Assembly: GCF_000801105.2 (NCBI RefSeq) | Contig: NC_079512.1 | Span: 1,302,263 to 1,366,262 of the forward strand | DNA from: Raphanus sativus | Taxonomy: Eukaryota > Streptophyta > Magnoliopsida > Brassicales > Brassicaceae | Length of the DNA stretch: 64,000 nucleotides | Reading direction: 5' to 3' | Shown: piece by piece, positions 25,453 to 36,740 of the stretch | How the letters are laid out: every line of letters begins with the position of its first letter | Position numbering within the stretch: position 1 is the stretch's first letter | Notes under the pieces: generated by a model | Database searches by the model: none | Told to the model about the DNA's origin: nothing | The model's input: the letters and a program-made list of their open reading frames with translations, nothing else | Made by a program: the position numbers and the translations under genes

Positions 25453-25488
25453 ATCAGTAGCTACGTATACCAAGTTTTTCAAGTAAGT
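25453..25488 (+). repeat. 36-bp exact copy of a PDS5 exon 15/intron junction
   Basis: Identical to 20240-20275, covering the last 30 coding bases of PDS5 exon 15 and the first 6 bases of its intron (TACGTATACCAAGTTTTTCA then AGTAAGT). It lies immediately left of a repeat-element end. Looks like filler DNA copied during a break repair or a transposition event. Confidence 0.9.
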
Positions 25489-28230
25489 GACAAAAGGTTT
25501 GGGCCCTGCCCGTTTAAGATTCCGCCCGTTTAGACCCTGCAATTTTAAGCCCGTTTATCTACATGTCCGTTTAGGCTCATTTAGTTATAAACTCGTTTAG
25601 TTTGGTACTGTCCGTGTAGGCCCTTTTTTTTTAGAATTTTAGTTTTTTGTCAATAACCTTTTGTCATATTTTAATATAGTTCTAATAGCTTTTTATTTGA
25701 TTTCAAAACTTTATAAAAATAGAAATGCAGACTATAGCAATTTTTTGTTAAATAACTTTTTTGGGCAGAAGTTTTGTTAAATATTAATATCAGAAAATAT
25801 CAACAAATTCTAATAGGTTTTAAACATAACTATAATATACTTAAAAACTAGGTGATTCTCCCGTGCTCATGCACGGGAATAAATATTTACAAATAAGTAC
25901 TTTACTTTGTTTGTTTATATGTTTTAAGTAATTTTTTATTTGTATGTATAAAAAAATTGTATTAAATATCTTTATGTTTTAAGTATGATATTTTGTATTA
26001 TTTCAACTTTTTTTTTCAATTTTGAGTTGTATATAGACGGTTAAATTAATGATGATTTTTTTCATTAGGCTAAAATTATCGTATTAGTAGGTAATTCAGT
26101 TTATCCTCTTATATTTGTAAATATATTTTATAAAATTTTGTATAATTTGATATATCTTGTAAAATATTGAAAATTTATTCACGTATATGAATAAATGCAA
26201 AATAGATACATCATAAAAATTGGTTGATTTAGTTGTTCATATTTTGATTGATTTCATTACTTGCATTTGGTATATTGGGCTATATCATTTTTTAATCATA
26301 ATGTTTTGATTATAATTAGACTAAAATAAAACGATTTTGCTAATTGCATTTTTTTTAGTTTTCCTTAGGTTCATAAATATATTTATGTATAATTTATATA
26401 TGTTTTTGATAAAATATATAAGTCTATATTTTGAAATTTGATAGATATTTTCTGTTTTTTCTTATGTTTTTGGAAAAATATGAAAGAAAATACAAATAAA
26501 TTTCGTTTATGTATAATCAATCTTTTATATTCTATAAATATTATTATCTTATAGAATTATCTAAATTATTTTATTAATATTATAAATTTTCTTTTTCTTA
26601 TCAATATTTTAATAAAAATTTGATTTAACTAAACACTAAAATTAAGATAAAAACAATTTTATTTATTTTGAATTATATTTAAGAATGTGCATGTATATAT
26701 TTAAAATTATAATCTTAGGTAGATTTTTCTATCTATTTATTTTAATTAAATATGTTAAATAAATATGTAAAATTTCATAATTGTCAAAAATTAAAATTAA
26801 AACTATTTATAAAATATGTAGATATATATAAGAAACTAATGATTTTACGATTTAATTTGATTTTATGATTTAATTTTTATAATTTTCTAAAAATATGTAT
26901 ATATTTTTGAATTACTTTAATTTAAACGATATTTCGAATTGACAAAAAAACGATATTTAGAAATTTGAAATGCCATAATTGAATATATTTATTTTAATGA
27001 TGATTTATGAGTTATTATCATATTTTTAAAAAGTCCAAAAATATAAATCGACAATAAATGTAATATATGAGTTATTACCATATTTTAAAAAGTTTACCAA
27101 AAATATAAATTAACATTAAATATAATTTTCTATGTTATATTAATCTTTAAGACATCTCATCAATTTTAGTAGACATGTCACAATTATTAATCGAAGTGTT
27201 TTCCTGCACCATGTGTAGTGATGAATTTTTTGAAAGTTAAATTTTATATTTTAAAATATAATTTATTAATATTATATATTTTATTATTTTTATCAATAAT
27301 TAAGATAAATATTATTAATTAAGCATAACATTAAGAGAAAATATTTTTATCTTAAATTATATTTAAGAATATATATAAAGTTAAAATCTTAGATAAAAAA
27401 ATTATTTATTTCATTTGGTTAAATGTATTAAATCAACTTGTACAAAATTACTAAAAATCATATAAAATTGTATAGTAATCGAAAATTAAAACTAAATAAT
27501 ATTTACATAATTTGTAGATATCTAAAAGAAACTAATGATATTACGATTTATTTTTTTTTAAATTCAGAAAATTTAGAAAATTTTAGATAATAAAAATTTT
27601 ATAATTGTAAAAGTAAAATTATATAATATTTCGAAATTCAAAATATCATATTTGAATATATTTATTTTAGTGATGACTTATGAGTTATTACCATATTCTA
27701 CAAAGTTTACCAAAATAGAAATCAATATTAAATGTAATATATGAGTTATTGCCATATTTTATAAAGATTTCTAAAAATATATATCAGCATTAAATGTAAT
27801 TTTCCATGTCATATTTAACCATATGTCATGTCATCAATCTTAATAGCCACTTCACAATTTTTTTTTGTGAAAACGATTGTAGAGAAGACATGTGGCAAAT
27901 CACTTCGCAAATAATGTCTAGGGTGAAAGGAAACACAAACTAAATATAATATAATTATTCTGTTTTAAAATACACAAATTATAAAAAAATTATGAGTTTT
28001 TTTAAGTATCTTTAAATTCGTTTTAAATAAAAATTAAAAAAAATCATAAACAGGTTTAAACAAGTACCAATTTGTTTAATGGGTATGCCCGCTAACAAAA
28101 CGGGCTGAAACGGATTGACCCGTATAAACCCGTTTATTTTTGCATGATAACAAAAGGGCCACGGGTCAGGCCGTTTATACTAAGTCCATTGGAGCCCGGG
28201 TTTTGAATCCATTTAAACATCTCTAGGTCA
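25489..28230. mobile_element. Degenerate element with GC-rich ends, hosting Helitrons
   Basis: The left part (25500-25625) repeats GCCCGTTTA-like motifs and the right part (28075-28225) carries inverted relatives (AAACCCGTTTATTTTTGC, CGGGTCAGGCCGTTTATAC). Such imperfect subterminal repeats recall hAT-like elements, but no clean TIR or target duplication was found. The middle is Helitron sequence (25848-27926). Confidence 0.4.
25848..27926 (-). mobile_element. Composite Helitron (two units)
   Basis: The outer 3' end on the minus strand is the hairpin CCCGTGC-ATGA-GCACGGG, spacer, CTAG at 25848-25851, then T. The inner ~735-base unit spans 27192-27926 with its own hairpin CTACAC-ATG-GTGCAG and a decayed CTAG (CGAA at 27192-27195). 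Its 5' end is near CCCTAGACATTATTTGCGAA on the minus strand. The junction between the units matches that at 14059/14060, so the same composite exists at two loci. No coding capacity seen. Confidence 0.7.
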
Positions 28231-28777
28231 GACCTCTCCACCATATGAGGATCCATGCCGACCAGATATTTATTAATGTAATGATATTACAAAACTATTA
28301 AAGATAATAAGCTAAAAAAAAAAAAAAAAAAAAAGAAGCTAAATTCAAATAAACAACAGAAAAATCTGTTGTCTATCTATTAGCATTTTTCAAGTACTGA
28401 ATATGAAAAACAACAACGATAAATTATTTGGTAGAGGGCCTCGCTGTTGAAAGGGGTGCTTGTGTACTTGTGATAGCAATGAACTTCTTTAAATCTTTAG
28501 AACAGAGTATAATAAGAACAATAAAACTTTACTTTTGGGCAATTAAGATTGCCTCTTTTTGGCTTTTTTTTTCATTCATTTAAATAGAGAAGATACAGAA
28601 ACAAAGAGTGGAGTCATAACTCCTTTGAACATGGGAATTAAGGGAAAGTGGAGGAGATGGTTTCCTATATACAAGGAATACCTATTCTCTTCTTATTATC
28701 AACTGAAACAAAGTGCAGAAAAGAAACAATTACATAGAACTTGGTTTGGTTTGAGACGTGTCGGTTCTGTACCTCTA
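28231..28777. other. Intergenic, 3' flank of the intronless gene
   Basis: Contains a ~24-base A-rich run (28316-28335) and AT-rich DNA. Short ORF at 28559-28888 is the antisense of the gene to its right and is not supported. Confidence 0.4.
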
Positions 28778-29584
28778 TCAAGTTCCGTCCAACCTTTTGA
28801 AGACAATATTTCTATTTTCACCACCGATTTTGGTTGTAGCATTGATTTCGTCCTTGGAGTCTATCGTACCCCAAAAGTCATAACCTAACCATCCGGAAGC
28901 ACCCTTGCGGCTGGACAATTGGAAATCTGTGGGTGTGCCGGCGTTCAATTTAATACGACCCCACGTGGCTGAAGGTGAATTCTTTGTTCCATAGGCGTCT
29001 ACAGTCCATTTCCACGAGAAGGTGACTGATGCCCCCTCGTACAATCCCTGCGGAATATCAAGCCAGATCTCCACGCCTGGAGCTGGAGCATATCTGGGGT
29101 CAGTGAGCGTACCAGTGAACACAGCGCCGTGAAAGTGGTGCACACCCTTGGCTTTGCCTTGATTGCCTTCGCCTTGGAAGACTTTTCTCTCGAGAGCCTT
29201 GATGTCGGCCTGTCGGGAATGGACAATGAGTACATGTCCGTTTTCTTTACGCAGCTTTCTATGCAGCTCTTCGCTGATTTCGAAAGTAGGAATTGGCTTG
29301 TCCTCTGTAGGCTTGTGATGGTAGAGCTCAATCATTTTGTCGGTGAACGACTCGGCCATGGTGTGAATAAGGGCGACTAGGACGGGTTCGCCGATCTTGC
29401 AAATGAGAAGGACATCGCGGACGGAGCTCTCGATGTAGTTGCCGACGGACTGCCAACGTCGCGTCTGATCCTCCGGGCGATATGCGGTAGCGGCTCGTCT
29501 TAGAGAGTACAGGGTGCCGAGTACTGGGATATATTCGACTACGGAGTACGCGACCTCTTCGAGATTGGAGAAAAACTCAGACAT
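28778..29584 (-). CDS. Intronless GC-rich gene of unknown family
   Basis: A single open frame of 268 residues from ATG at 29584 to a stop at 28778, with no introns and no internal lesion. A TATA box (29648-29653) lies 64 bases upstream of the ATG. I do not recognise the family. The N-terminal third is helical and partly hydrophobic (VVEYIPVLGTLYSLRRAATA; VRDVLLICKIGEPVLVALIH). The middle is charged (ISEELHRKLRKENGHVLIVH). The C-terminal ~125 residues are rich in aromatic, Gly, Thr and Ser residues and look like a beta-sandwich (FHGAVFTGTLTDPRY, VTFSWKWTVDAYGT, GWLGYDFWGTI). No signal peptide. Two sampled 60-base lines (29401-29520) are 57% and 62% GC, far above the surrounding DNA and above the PDS5 exons. 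The base composition, absent introns and isolation among transposons make horizontal acquisition possible. A young retrogene is the main alternative, but no A tail or parent is visible. Confidence 0.75.
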   Translation of the reverse strand: MSEFFSNLEEVAYSVVEYIPVLGTLYSLRRAATAYRPEDQTRRWQSVGNYIESSVRDVLLICKIGEPVLVALIHTMAESFTDKMIELYHHKPTEDKPIPTFEISEELHRKLRKENGHVLIVHSRQADIKALERKVFQGEGNQGKAKGVHHFHGAVFTGTLTDPRYAPAPGVEIWLDIPQGLYEGASVTFSWKWTVDAYGTKNSPSATWGRIKLNAGTPTDFQLSSRKGASGWLGYDFWGTIDSKDEINATTKIGGENRNIVFKRLDGT

Positions 29585-29647
29585 GATGGTTTATATCTGT
29601 GTAAATGGATGATGATTTGTGAAAACTTCTACGTAAGGGGATATCCT

Positions 29648-29653
29648 TTTATA
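29648..29653 (-). promoter_or_regulatory. TATA box of the intronless gene
   Basis: Minus strand reads GGCCTATAAAAGGATATCC, a near-consensus plant TATA box, 64 bases before the ATG at 29584. It suggests the gene uses a normal plant promoter. Confidence 0.6.
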
Positions 29654-29659
29654 GGCCAA

Positions 29660-30351
29660 AAAGCTGATGAGCTGATGAAAGGCTTTTGCAATATATTTTT
29701 ATATAAATATAAATAAAATAAAAGGAATCACGTTACATTAATTTCTACATCTTTTCACGACTAGATATAGAATATAAATAAAATCAAAGAAAATCTCAAT
29801 ACTGTGGACACATGTGTTGTGAGAGCATGTCAGGGGATCCTAACTTGTTACATATTATCGTGACTAGTACTAAAATGTTATTTAAAAAATTTAAAACTTC
29901 GGTTATGTGTGAATTGGGTACCTCGTTTTAGTTTTTCTTCTCGTTTTAAAATTTAAAACGTTACTATAGGCGATGTCTACGGGATTTGTTTGATATCTCG
30001 TTACTAATTCTAATATTGTATTTGATCTGAAGTTTAATTTGATAATCGAAATTTAAGTCAACCGTGTCTCTTTTGATTAGTTTAAATTTACGCGGAAACT
30101 TTTTTTGGGTTGGGATTACTAGAGAATAAAGTTTTGCCCTCTACGGTTTTGATTATTTCTTTTCATATCCTTGCGTCTTAGCTAGGTTGTTTCTAATGGA
30201 ACATGATATTACACTACAAAAGAAGATATTGTTTAACATCATTTATGTTTAGTATTTGTATTATTTATAAATGAAGTAAAATAAATTTACATCACTTAAA
30301 TAAGTGACAGAAAGTGGTGATGCGAATATTTTATATCATTTTATTACTAAA
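29660..30351. repeat. Dispersed ~265-bp duplication and intergenic DNA
   Basis: 30087-30350 is closely similar to 32672-32940, both starting near TTTACGCGGAAACT and ending ATTTTATTACTAAA. The left copy stops exactly where the next Helitron begins. The rest is AT-rich with no gene seen. Confidence 0.7.
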
Positions 30352-31520
30352 CTAGAATAAGATCCGCGCCTTACGCGAGAAGAAGTTGTTCTTTTTAATA
30401 TGTTCTGAAGAATTAAACAATAGTTCGGTTTCATTTGGATTATGGGTGTTCAATCCGGATATCGGGTTGGTTTTGGTTTGGTTCGGTTTTTCGGTATTTT
30501 GGTTAATAAAATATAACTACTATTCTAAATCTATATTTACTTCGTTTTCAGTTTATTCGGTTTTATACTAAAAAACATAATTATTTAGTTTGAGATCATA
30601 TTATATGTTATACGAATTTTAGAGTCATGTTGTCAAAAAGTCATTTAACTAAAAGATATTATATATTTAAATAAAAGAATAAAAACAAAAAAATGCTTCT
30701 ATCATCTAATAAAATAATTAAATCTAGAATTAATATCAAAACTCTAAATTTTGAAAATAAAAATAAAAAAAAAACAAAACAGAAGCATAAAGGAATTTTT
30801 TTTCTATTCTTCCATATTTAGTGTTCATCAAATTAATATGTATTCGATTGAACACAACTCTGTTTGTTTAAAGATAAAAAAAAAGTTGTAAAGAATTTCA
30901 ACTAATTGTTGTCCATCAAATTTATAATATTTACTTCAATTTAGTTACTATTAAAATAAAAAAAAAAAAAAAAAAGACTAAGAAAATAAAAAGTCTCAGT
31001 TGCAGTAAATTGTTACTTAATTATAATTCAAGTGATTCAAGTGATTTACAAATTATAGTTATAGTTCAACTCATATAACAAATATATATTCATGCGTCGT
31101 TATAAATATATACATATTTACATGTTTTAGTTTAATCAGTTATAAATCAAACCATATTCAAATCATATGGTTTTTACAAAATCACATTCATTCGGTTCGT
31201 ATGGTATATACCAAAATAAAACCAATTTGTCTATTTATGTTTGGTTCGCTACTCTTCGGTTTTAGCATATTGAACATCCCTAATTTGGATATTAGTTGAT
31301 TTTGGATTGTTTTTTATCATGTCTTAATATCCTATTGTAGAATTAGATTTTAAATTCATCTTTTTGAACATTACATGTGACTTTATATTAAAAACAAAAC
31401 ATAAAATATATAGTTTGAACACATTATGTAGAGTGTGAATGATTATTGTGAAACTGCAACGTGTCTATTATAGTGTGAACACATTTCTTAGAATGATTCT
31501 CCTTTAATATATATAGGGGA
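30352..31520 (-). mobile_element. Non-autonomous Helitron hosting a hAT insertion
   Basis: On the minus strand the 5' end is TCCCCTATATATTAAAGG (31520 downward), preceded by A, and the 3' end has the CGCG...CGCG hairpin, then GATCTTATT and CTAG (30352-30355) followed by T. An 842-base hAT element sits inside, leaving about 320 bases of Helitron sequence. Confidence 0.75.
30441..31282. mobile_element. Non-autonomous hAT element
   Basis: Ends TATGGGTGTTCAAT (30441) and ATTGAACATCCCTA (to 31282) are inverted repeats with two mismatches. They are flanked by the 8-base direct repeat ATTTGGAT (30433-30440 and 31283-31290). Eight-base target duplications and this terminus fit the hAT superfamily. 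No transposase ORF. Subterminal GGTTTGGTTCGGTTTT sequences are typical of these elements. Confidence 0.8.
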
Positions 31521-33235
31521 TATGTTAGGCTGAATATTTGTAATTGTAATTGTGGACCGAAATCTATTTTGAATTTATGATGAGCCTGATCGATTTGGAC
31601 TTAAATTTTTTATCACTCTGTTTATATCTATAAAAACTGTAATGTGATCAATAAATCATTTTTTTTACAAAACAGATTCTACAATTTTTTTAATATTTAA
31701 CTTTCACATCATTGAGGACCATTTTAATGATTTTAGAATCATCATCTTATTATTTTCAAAATCTAATTACTTTGACTTTAGTTTTCCACATAGTTTTGAA
31801 ATGTTTCAACTGGACGACTAAATTGATGCAGCCAATTTTGTTACTTTAAATCGTTAGTGTGTATATATATATATATAATTTAATTTGAATATTTATTAAA
31901 TAAAAATTCATATTAATACAACTTTATATGATCATTTGTATCTTATTATAACAAAAAAATTAAGCTATTGATCACAAAATTTTCAAAATGAGATCTTCAA
32001 TTTCGAATAATTTATAGACATTTTCGAAATATAACATATAAGAAAAAATCAAGATGTTTTTATTATATAATTAATGAGATTTTTTAATATCTTTTAATAA
32101 TATAAAATTAAAAAGAAAACAAAGATACAAAAATTGTTATCAAATATTTATTATTCATAATAATTAATTTTCATATATACGTTAATAATATTAGGTAATT
32201 TCGTAACTTTTATTTAAGGAAAGTGCGATATTGTTTTTTTGTACATTATTTATCAATTCGATAGTTAGTTTATTAAAAAGCATAATATATGTCAAGATGG
32301 ACCAACCTACTTTTCTAAGAATAATATATTTATATATAGTTATTTATTAAATAAGATTTCATAGTCATACGGTTCTATTATCATTCATTAAATGAGACTT
32401 CGTAATTAAAGTCCCGTGATTTATACAATAGTTACACTTTCTATATTCTCACCTCACAGAGTATACATAATTATATAAGATTTGAATGAAATTCTATATT
32501 CTAGATTTTAATGGTTATTCCGAAATTTAATAGTTATTTATTAAATGAGACTTCATAGTCATACGGTTCTATTTAAAATATAACACATATAGAAAAATCT
32601 AAATTTTTATTATAAATTTATTTTAATAAGTTAATTCTTTTTAAAAAATGATAAAAGATACTCTATTCTAATTTACGCGGAAACTCTTTTGGGTTGGGAT
32701 TACTAGACATAAAGTTTTGTATTTTCCCTCTACGGTTTTGATTATCTTTTCATATCCTTGCTTCTTTGCTAGGTTGTTTCTAATGGAACATGATATTACA
32801 CTATAAAAAAGATATTGTTTAACATCATTTATGTTTAGTATTTGTATTATTTATAAATGAAGTAAAATAAATTTGCATCACTTAAATAAGTGACTCAGAA
32901 GGTGGTGATGCGAATATTTTATATAATTTTATTACTAAATGGTACAAATATATCAAATATTCACATCAGTTATTATAAATGATGTAAATGTGTATCAAGT
33001 ATAAGTAAATGACTAGATTTTAACCCACACGTCCATGCAGATATTTTTCAATTTTATATATGTATTTGATATTATTACAAATGTATTAAATATATAATTT
33101 CTATTTTAGTGTTATATATTATGTCACTCTATAATATTATTGTTTATATTTCTTATTCGCTTTACTAATATATAAGGAGTTGAATCGTAATAATGAAATA
33201 CTCAATCTTCAGTTGATGTTATTAAATAATAACAA
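31521..33235. other. AT-rich intergenic DNA with Helitron remnant
   Basis: No gene seen. Holds the second copy of the 265-base repeat (32672-32940) and a decayed minus-strand Helitron 3' end with CTAG at 33013-33016 followed by T, preceded by the weak hairpin CTGCATG-GA-CGTGTGG. Also has an internal repeat of ACTTCATAGTCATACGGTTC near 32350 and 32545. Confidence 0.45.
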
Positions 33236-35294
33236 CTAGGTAATAACCCGTGCCTTGCACGGGATGAGATTATTAATTTTGTTATATTTTTAACAGGTAT
33301 GAGTATTCAAGTATCCGTCGTTTTTTCGGATACCGGATTTCCCAGGTTTGAAAATTAAGTCTCGTTTGGGTATTACCAAATTCCGAGTCGGGTCCGAGTC
33401 GAGTCCTCCCGGGTTCGAGTGGATTCGGTTTTGATGTAATAAAACCTTAAAATAACCGAATAACTAATATATCTGAAACTGGTTCATACTCAAAATAACC
33501 ATATTACCCGATTCGGTTCAGGTATTTTGTATCCAAACTATCCAAATGTACCAAAAAAACTAAAATTACTCATTGTACACGGTTTTTGAGTATTTCTATA
33601 CAAACTATCATATTTTATCTGAAAATACACAAAATAATTAATATATTTAATATACAATTTTTAAAATAATTATACATATAATTATAAATAATATTTTTAA
33701 ATCTATATTTACATTTCAGAAATCTTCGGATACTCATTCGGTTCTTGGTTCGAATCAGGTTGAGTAACGGTTCTTGGGACACATCAGTTTAGGAACCATT
33801 TGGTTATTTACCCCGTGTCTGATCGAGTTCGGGACCCTGAATTTCGGTTCGGTTTTGGCTCGGTTCTTCAGTTCCGGATATTTTTCCCAGTTCTACTTTT
33901 TAAGATAAAAAATATTATATCTGTTTAATCTGGATATTCGTTCGGTATTACGTTATTTTTTTTAACCTCCTAAAATATAAATACCATTCTAAATCTATAT
34001 TTATTTTGTTTTGTTCGGTTGAAGTGATCGAGGTTTTTAATTTTTCGGTGATAAACCTAAAACTATTATATTTGTTTGGTTTCATGTTATATGAATTTTC
34101 GCAAGTTCTTATGTCGAACCAGTGGTTTCATTTTTAAGTTTCTAAATGCTTGCAAAATCAAATAAAATCTACATAATAGTTTAAGAAAAAGAACATCCAA
34201 TATTATTTGTATTGTTTGTACAAACAATGTTGGTGACATTTTAAGATTTTGTATTTTATATAAGATAATCTATTATTATTTTTGTTGTTTGAACTTAGAC
34301 ATAATATAAAAAGTTATATATTTATATTCATAGAAATTGGTTTTTATTGAGTTTAATAATATAAATTTTGATTAATGTTAATGTGAGTACCCGCATAGCA
34401 TGTTTCTCATGTCTTCTCGATCTGATCTTGCATCAGGTACTTCATGTGATCTTATGATCATCTAAAACGGTAAACAAAATACATTAGATTTAAATAATCA
34501 CATACGAAAACATCATTAGAAGTTAACCACTTACCTTTAACTTCGGTTGTTTTAGAAAACTCTCGGTGCAATCAGTTCCCCAAAGAAATCCCTTGTAGTC
34601 ACTCTCGCTCAGACCATCAGCCATCCATGGACACAACCATAAAACATGGTTTAGAGTTATATTCCCATCATCATCATCATCATTCTCACCAATTTGTCTC
34701 CTCCTCTCAATCTTGTCAAGTTCCTCTAAAGAGCCCAACAGTAAAGTGTTAATTATCTTCATAGATCCGAGAAGAGTTTTGAAAGCTACTTCCATGAGTT
34801 ATGTAGACGCTATTTGATATCACAGTTGCCAAAGGTAACATTTTGAAACAATCTATACACTTGGAGTATAGCGTTGGACCCTACTCATCACCGTATCTGC
34901 CACATGTCTCTTTTCAAGAAACCAAGTTAGATATGAAACTTTCAATTTCTAAAACATTCTCACTCAAGCATTTTAGTTGATGCGAATCTTAATGATTTTT
35001 TAAAAATGATATTATTCAGTAGTTGTACAAAGAGAATTTTAAATAATTTCAATTCACTATTACAAATGTTAAAAATGTATGAACCAAAAGAGTTTATTGA
35101 AAAAAATAGAATGCGAACACATTAAATTGTCTCGAGTGTTGTTAAAAAACTTAGTGTGTGAACGCATTAAATATTAAATGATTGTGAAGCCGACACGTCA
35201 GCGAGAACATAAACGGATTAACCGTGAGATGACACGTGGAACTTGCTGTGTGAACGCATTTAAGACAAATGCATCCCTTTTAATATATAGGGGA
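33236..35294 (-). mobile_element. Helitron carrying a two-exon ORF
   Basis: Minus-strand 5' end TCCCCTATATATTAAAAGGG (35294 downward) after an A; 3' hairpin CCCGTGC-AAG-GCACGGG, TTATTAC, then CTAG at 33236-33239 followed by T. Length 2.06 kb. It encloses the ORF at 34523-34795 on the same strand and a degenerate GGTTCGG-rich repeat at 33290-33900. Confidence 0.8.
34385..34795 (-). CDS. Hypothetical two-exon protein inside a Helitron
   Basis: ATG at 34795 opens [20 protein letters not shown], continuing through [16 protein letters not shown], an aspartate run and [17 protein letters not shown], to an AAAG/GTAAGT donor at about 34532. An acceptor TTTTAG near 34465 would add a short second exon ([19 protein letters not shown]) of uncertain phase. 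The family is not recognised. Because it lies wholly within the Helitron, it is probably a captured gene fragment. Whether it is expressed is unknown. Confidence 0.35.
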
Positions 35295-35315
35295 TGCAGA
35301 ATAGTTAACATGGCT

Positions 35316-35387
35316 GGTTCTATGGTGTAGTGGTTAGCACTCTGGACTTTGAATCCAGCGACCTGGGTTCGACTCCCGGTAGGACCT
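35316..35387 (+). tRNA. tRNA-Gln (UUG), copy 1
   Basis: 72 bases. Acceptor stem GGTTCTA pairs with TAGGACC (one G-T pair); anticodon stem CTGGA/TCCAG encloses loop CTTTGAA with anticodon TTG (35349-35351); T arm is CTGGGTTCGACTCCCGG. No intron. A T run right after the gene is a Pol III terminator. Confidence 0.95.
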
Positions 35388-35540
35388 TTTTCATCATATT
35401 TTTTGTTTGGTATGTTTCATTCAACTTCGTAATCATCGGATAACATGAATGAAAGCCAACACTAGAGAACTGAATGATGACTTCTAGTGAACCATAGCTA
35501 GGCCCAATAAACATAATAATATAGGCCAGTTAACATGGCT

Positions 35541-35612
35541 GGTTCTATGGTGTAGTGGTTAGCACTCTGGACTTTGAATCCAGCGACCTGGGTTCGACTC
35601 CCGGTAGGACCT
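35541..35612 (+). tRNA. tRNA-Gln (UUG), copy 2
   Basis: Identical in sequence to the copy 225 bases to its left, with the same anticodon TTG and the same T-run terminator. Product of the tandem duplication. Confidence 0.95.
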
Positions 35613-35904
35613 TTTTCATCATATTTTTTGTTTGGTATGTTTCATCCAACTTCGTAATCATCGGAGAACATGAATGAAAGCCAACACTAGAGAACTGAAT
35701 GATGACTTCTAGTGAACCATAGCTAGGCCCAATAAACATAATAATACTAGGGTCGGCCCGCCCTACGGGCGGGATATATTTTACTTGTGATTTAAATTGT
35801 TATTTTTATATGATTTTGTGGTTTGTTTTAGATTTATATTCGCAAGAGATGTATATGACACACTATTAAAAAAGGAAGATCATATTACATCACATAAATA
35901 ATAT

Positions 35905-36740
35905 CAGAAAAACAAATGGTATCAATTTGAGACAGTTATTAATAAATGATACAAAATATTTGTTTTAACATCAATTATTGTAATTGATGTTGTTATTAAC
36001 TTATATTTGTCTATATTAATCTTTGTTAAGCCAGTAAATATCAATTAAAAATATGTATTTTATATACGTTTAAAATATGCAGTTTACTCTCTAAAATAAA
36101 TTAATTTTAAGATTTACTATTGTTTTTGTTGTTCTTAGAAAACAAATGGTTTCAATTTGAGACACTTATTAATAAATGAGATGAAGTATCTGTTTTAACA
36201 TCAATTATTGTAATTGATGTTGTTATTAACTTATATTTGTCTATACTAATCTTTGTTAAGCCAGTAAAAACCAATTAAAAATATATTGTATTTTTATATA
36301 CGTTTAAAAATATGCAGTTTACTCTAAAATAAAATTAATTTTAATTTTTACGATTGTTTTTGTTGTTCTTAGAAAATCAAATGGTATCAATTTGAGACAC
36401 TTATTAATAAATGATACAAAATATATGTTTTAACATCAATTATTGTAATTGATGTTGTTATTAACTTATATTTGTCTATATTAATCTTTGTTAAGCCAGT
36501 AAAGATCAATTAAAAGATATATTGTATTTTCATATACCTGTAAAAAATATGCAGTTTACTCTAAAACAAAAATAATTTTAATTTTTACTATTGTTTCTGT
36601 TGTTCTTAGAAAAACAAATAGTATTTTGTTATTAACTTATATTTGTCTATATTAATCTTTGTTAACTCATATATGTGTAAAAGTATGCAGTTTACTCTAA
36701 AATAAAAATAATTTTAATTTTTACTATTGTTTCTGTTGCT
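35905..36740. repeat. Array of ~235-bp tandem repeats in the Helitron
   Basis: Three full units and one partial, with the marker GTTCTTAGAAAA at about 36131, 36365 and 36602. Each full unit includes the palindrome ACATCAATTA-TTG-TAATTGATGT and the motif TTGTTAAGCCAGTAAA. The last partial unit lacks the palindrome. Confidence 0.8.

Larger units (their letters stand above)
35303..35746 (+). repeat. 225-bp tandem duplication containing tRNA-Gln
   Basis: Copies at 35303-35527 and 35528-35746 are nearly identical, differing at a few bases in the region 3' of the tRNA. The second copy is cut at 35746 by the next Helitron. Each carries one complete tRNA gene. Confidence 0.9.

Noticed and set aside
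35905..36740. Repeats with internal palindromes considered as a CRISPR-like array
   Set aside because: Units are ~235 bases with no short-repeat/spacer pattern, in a plant Helitron.
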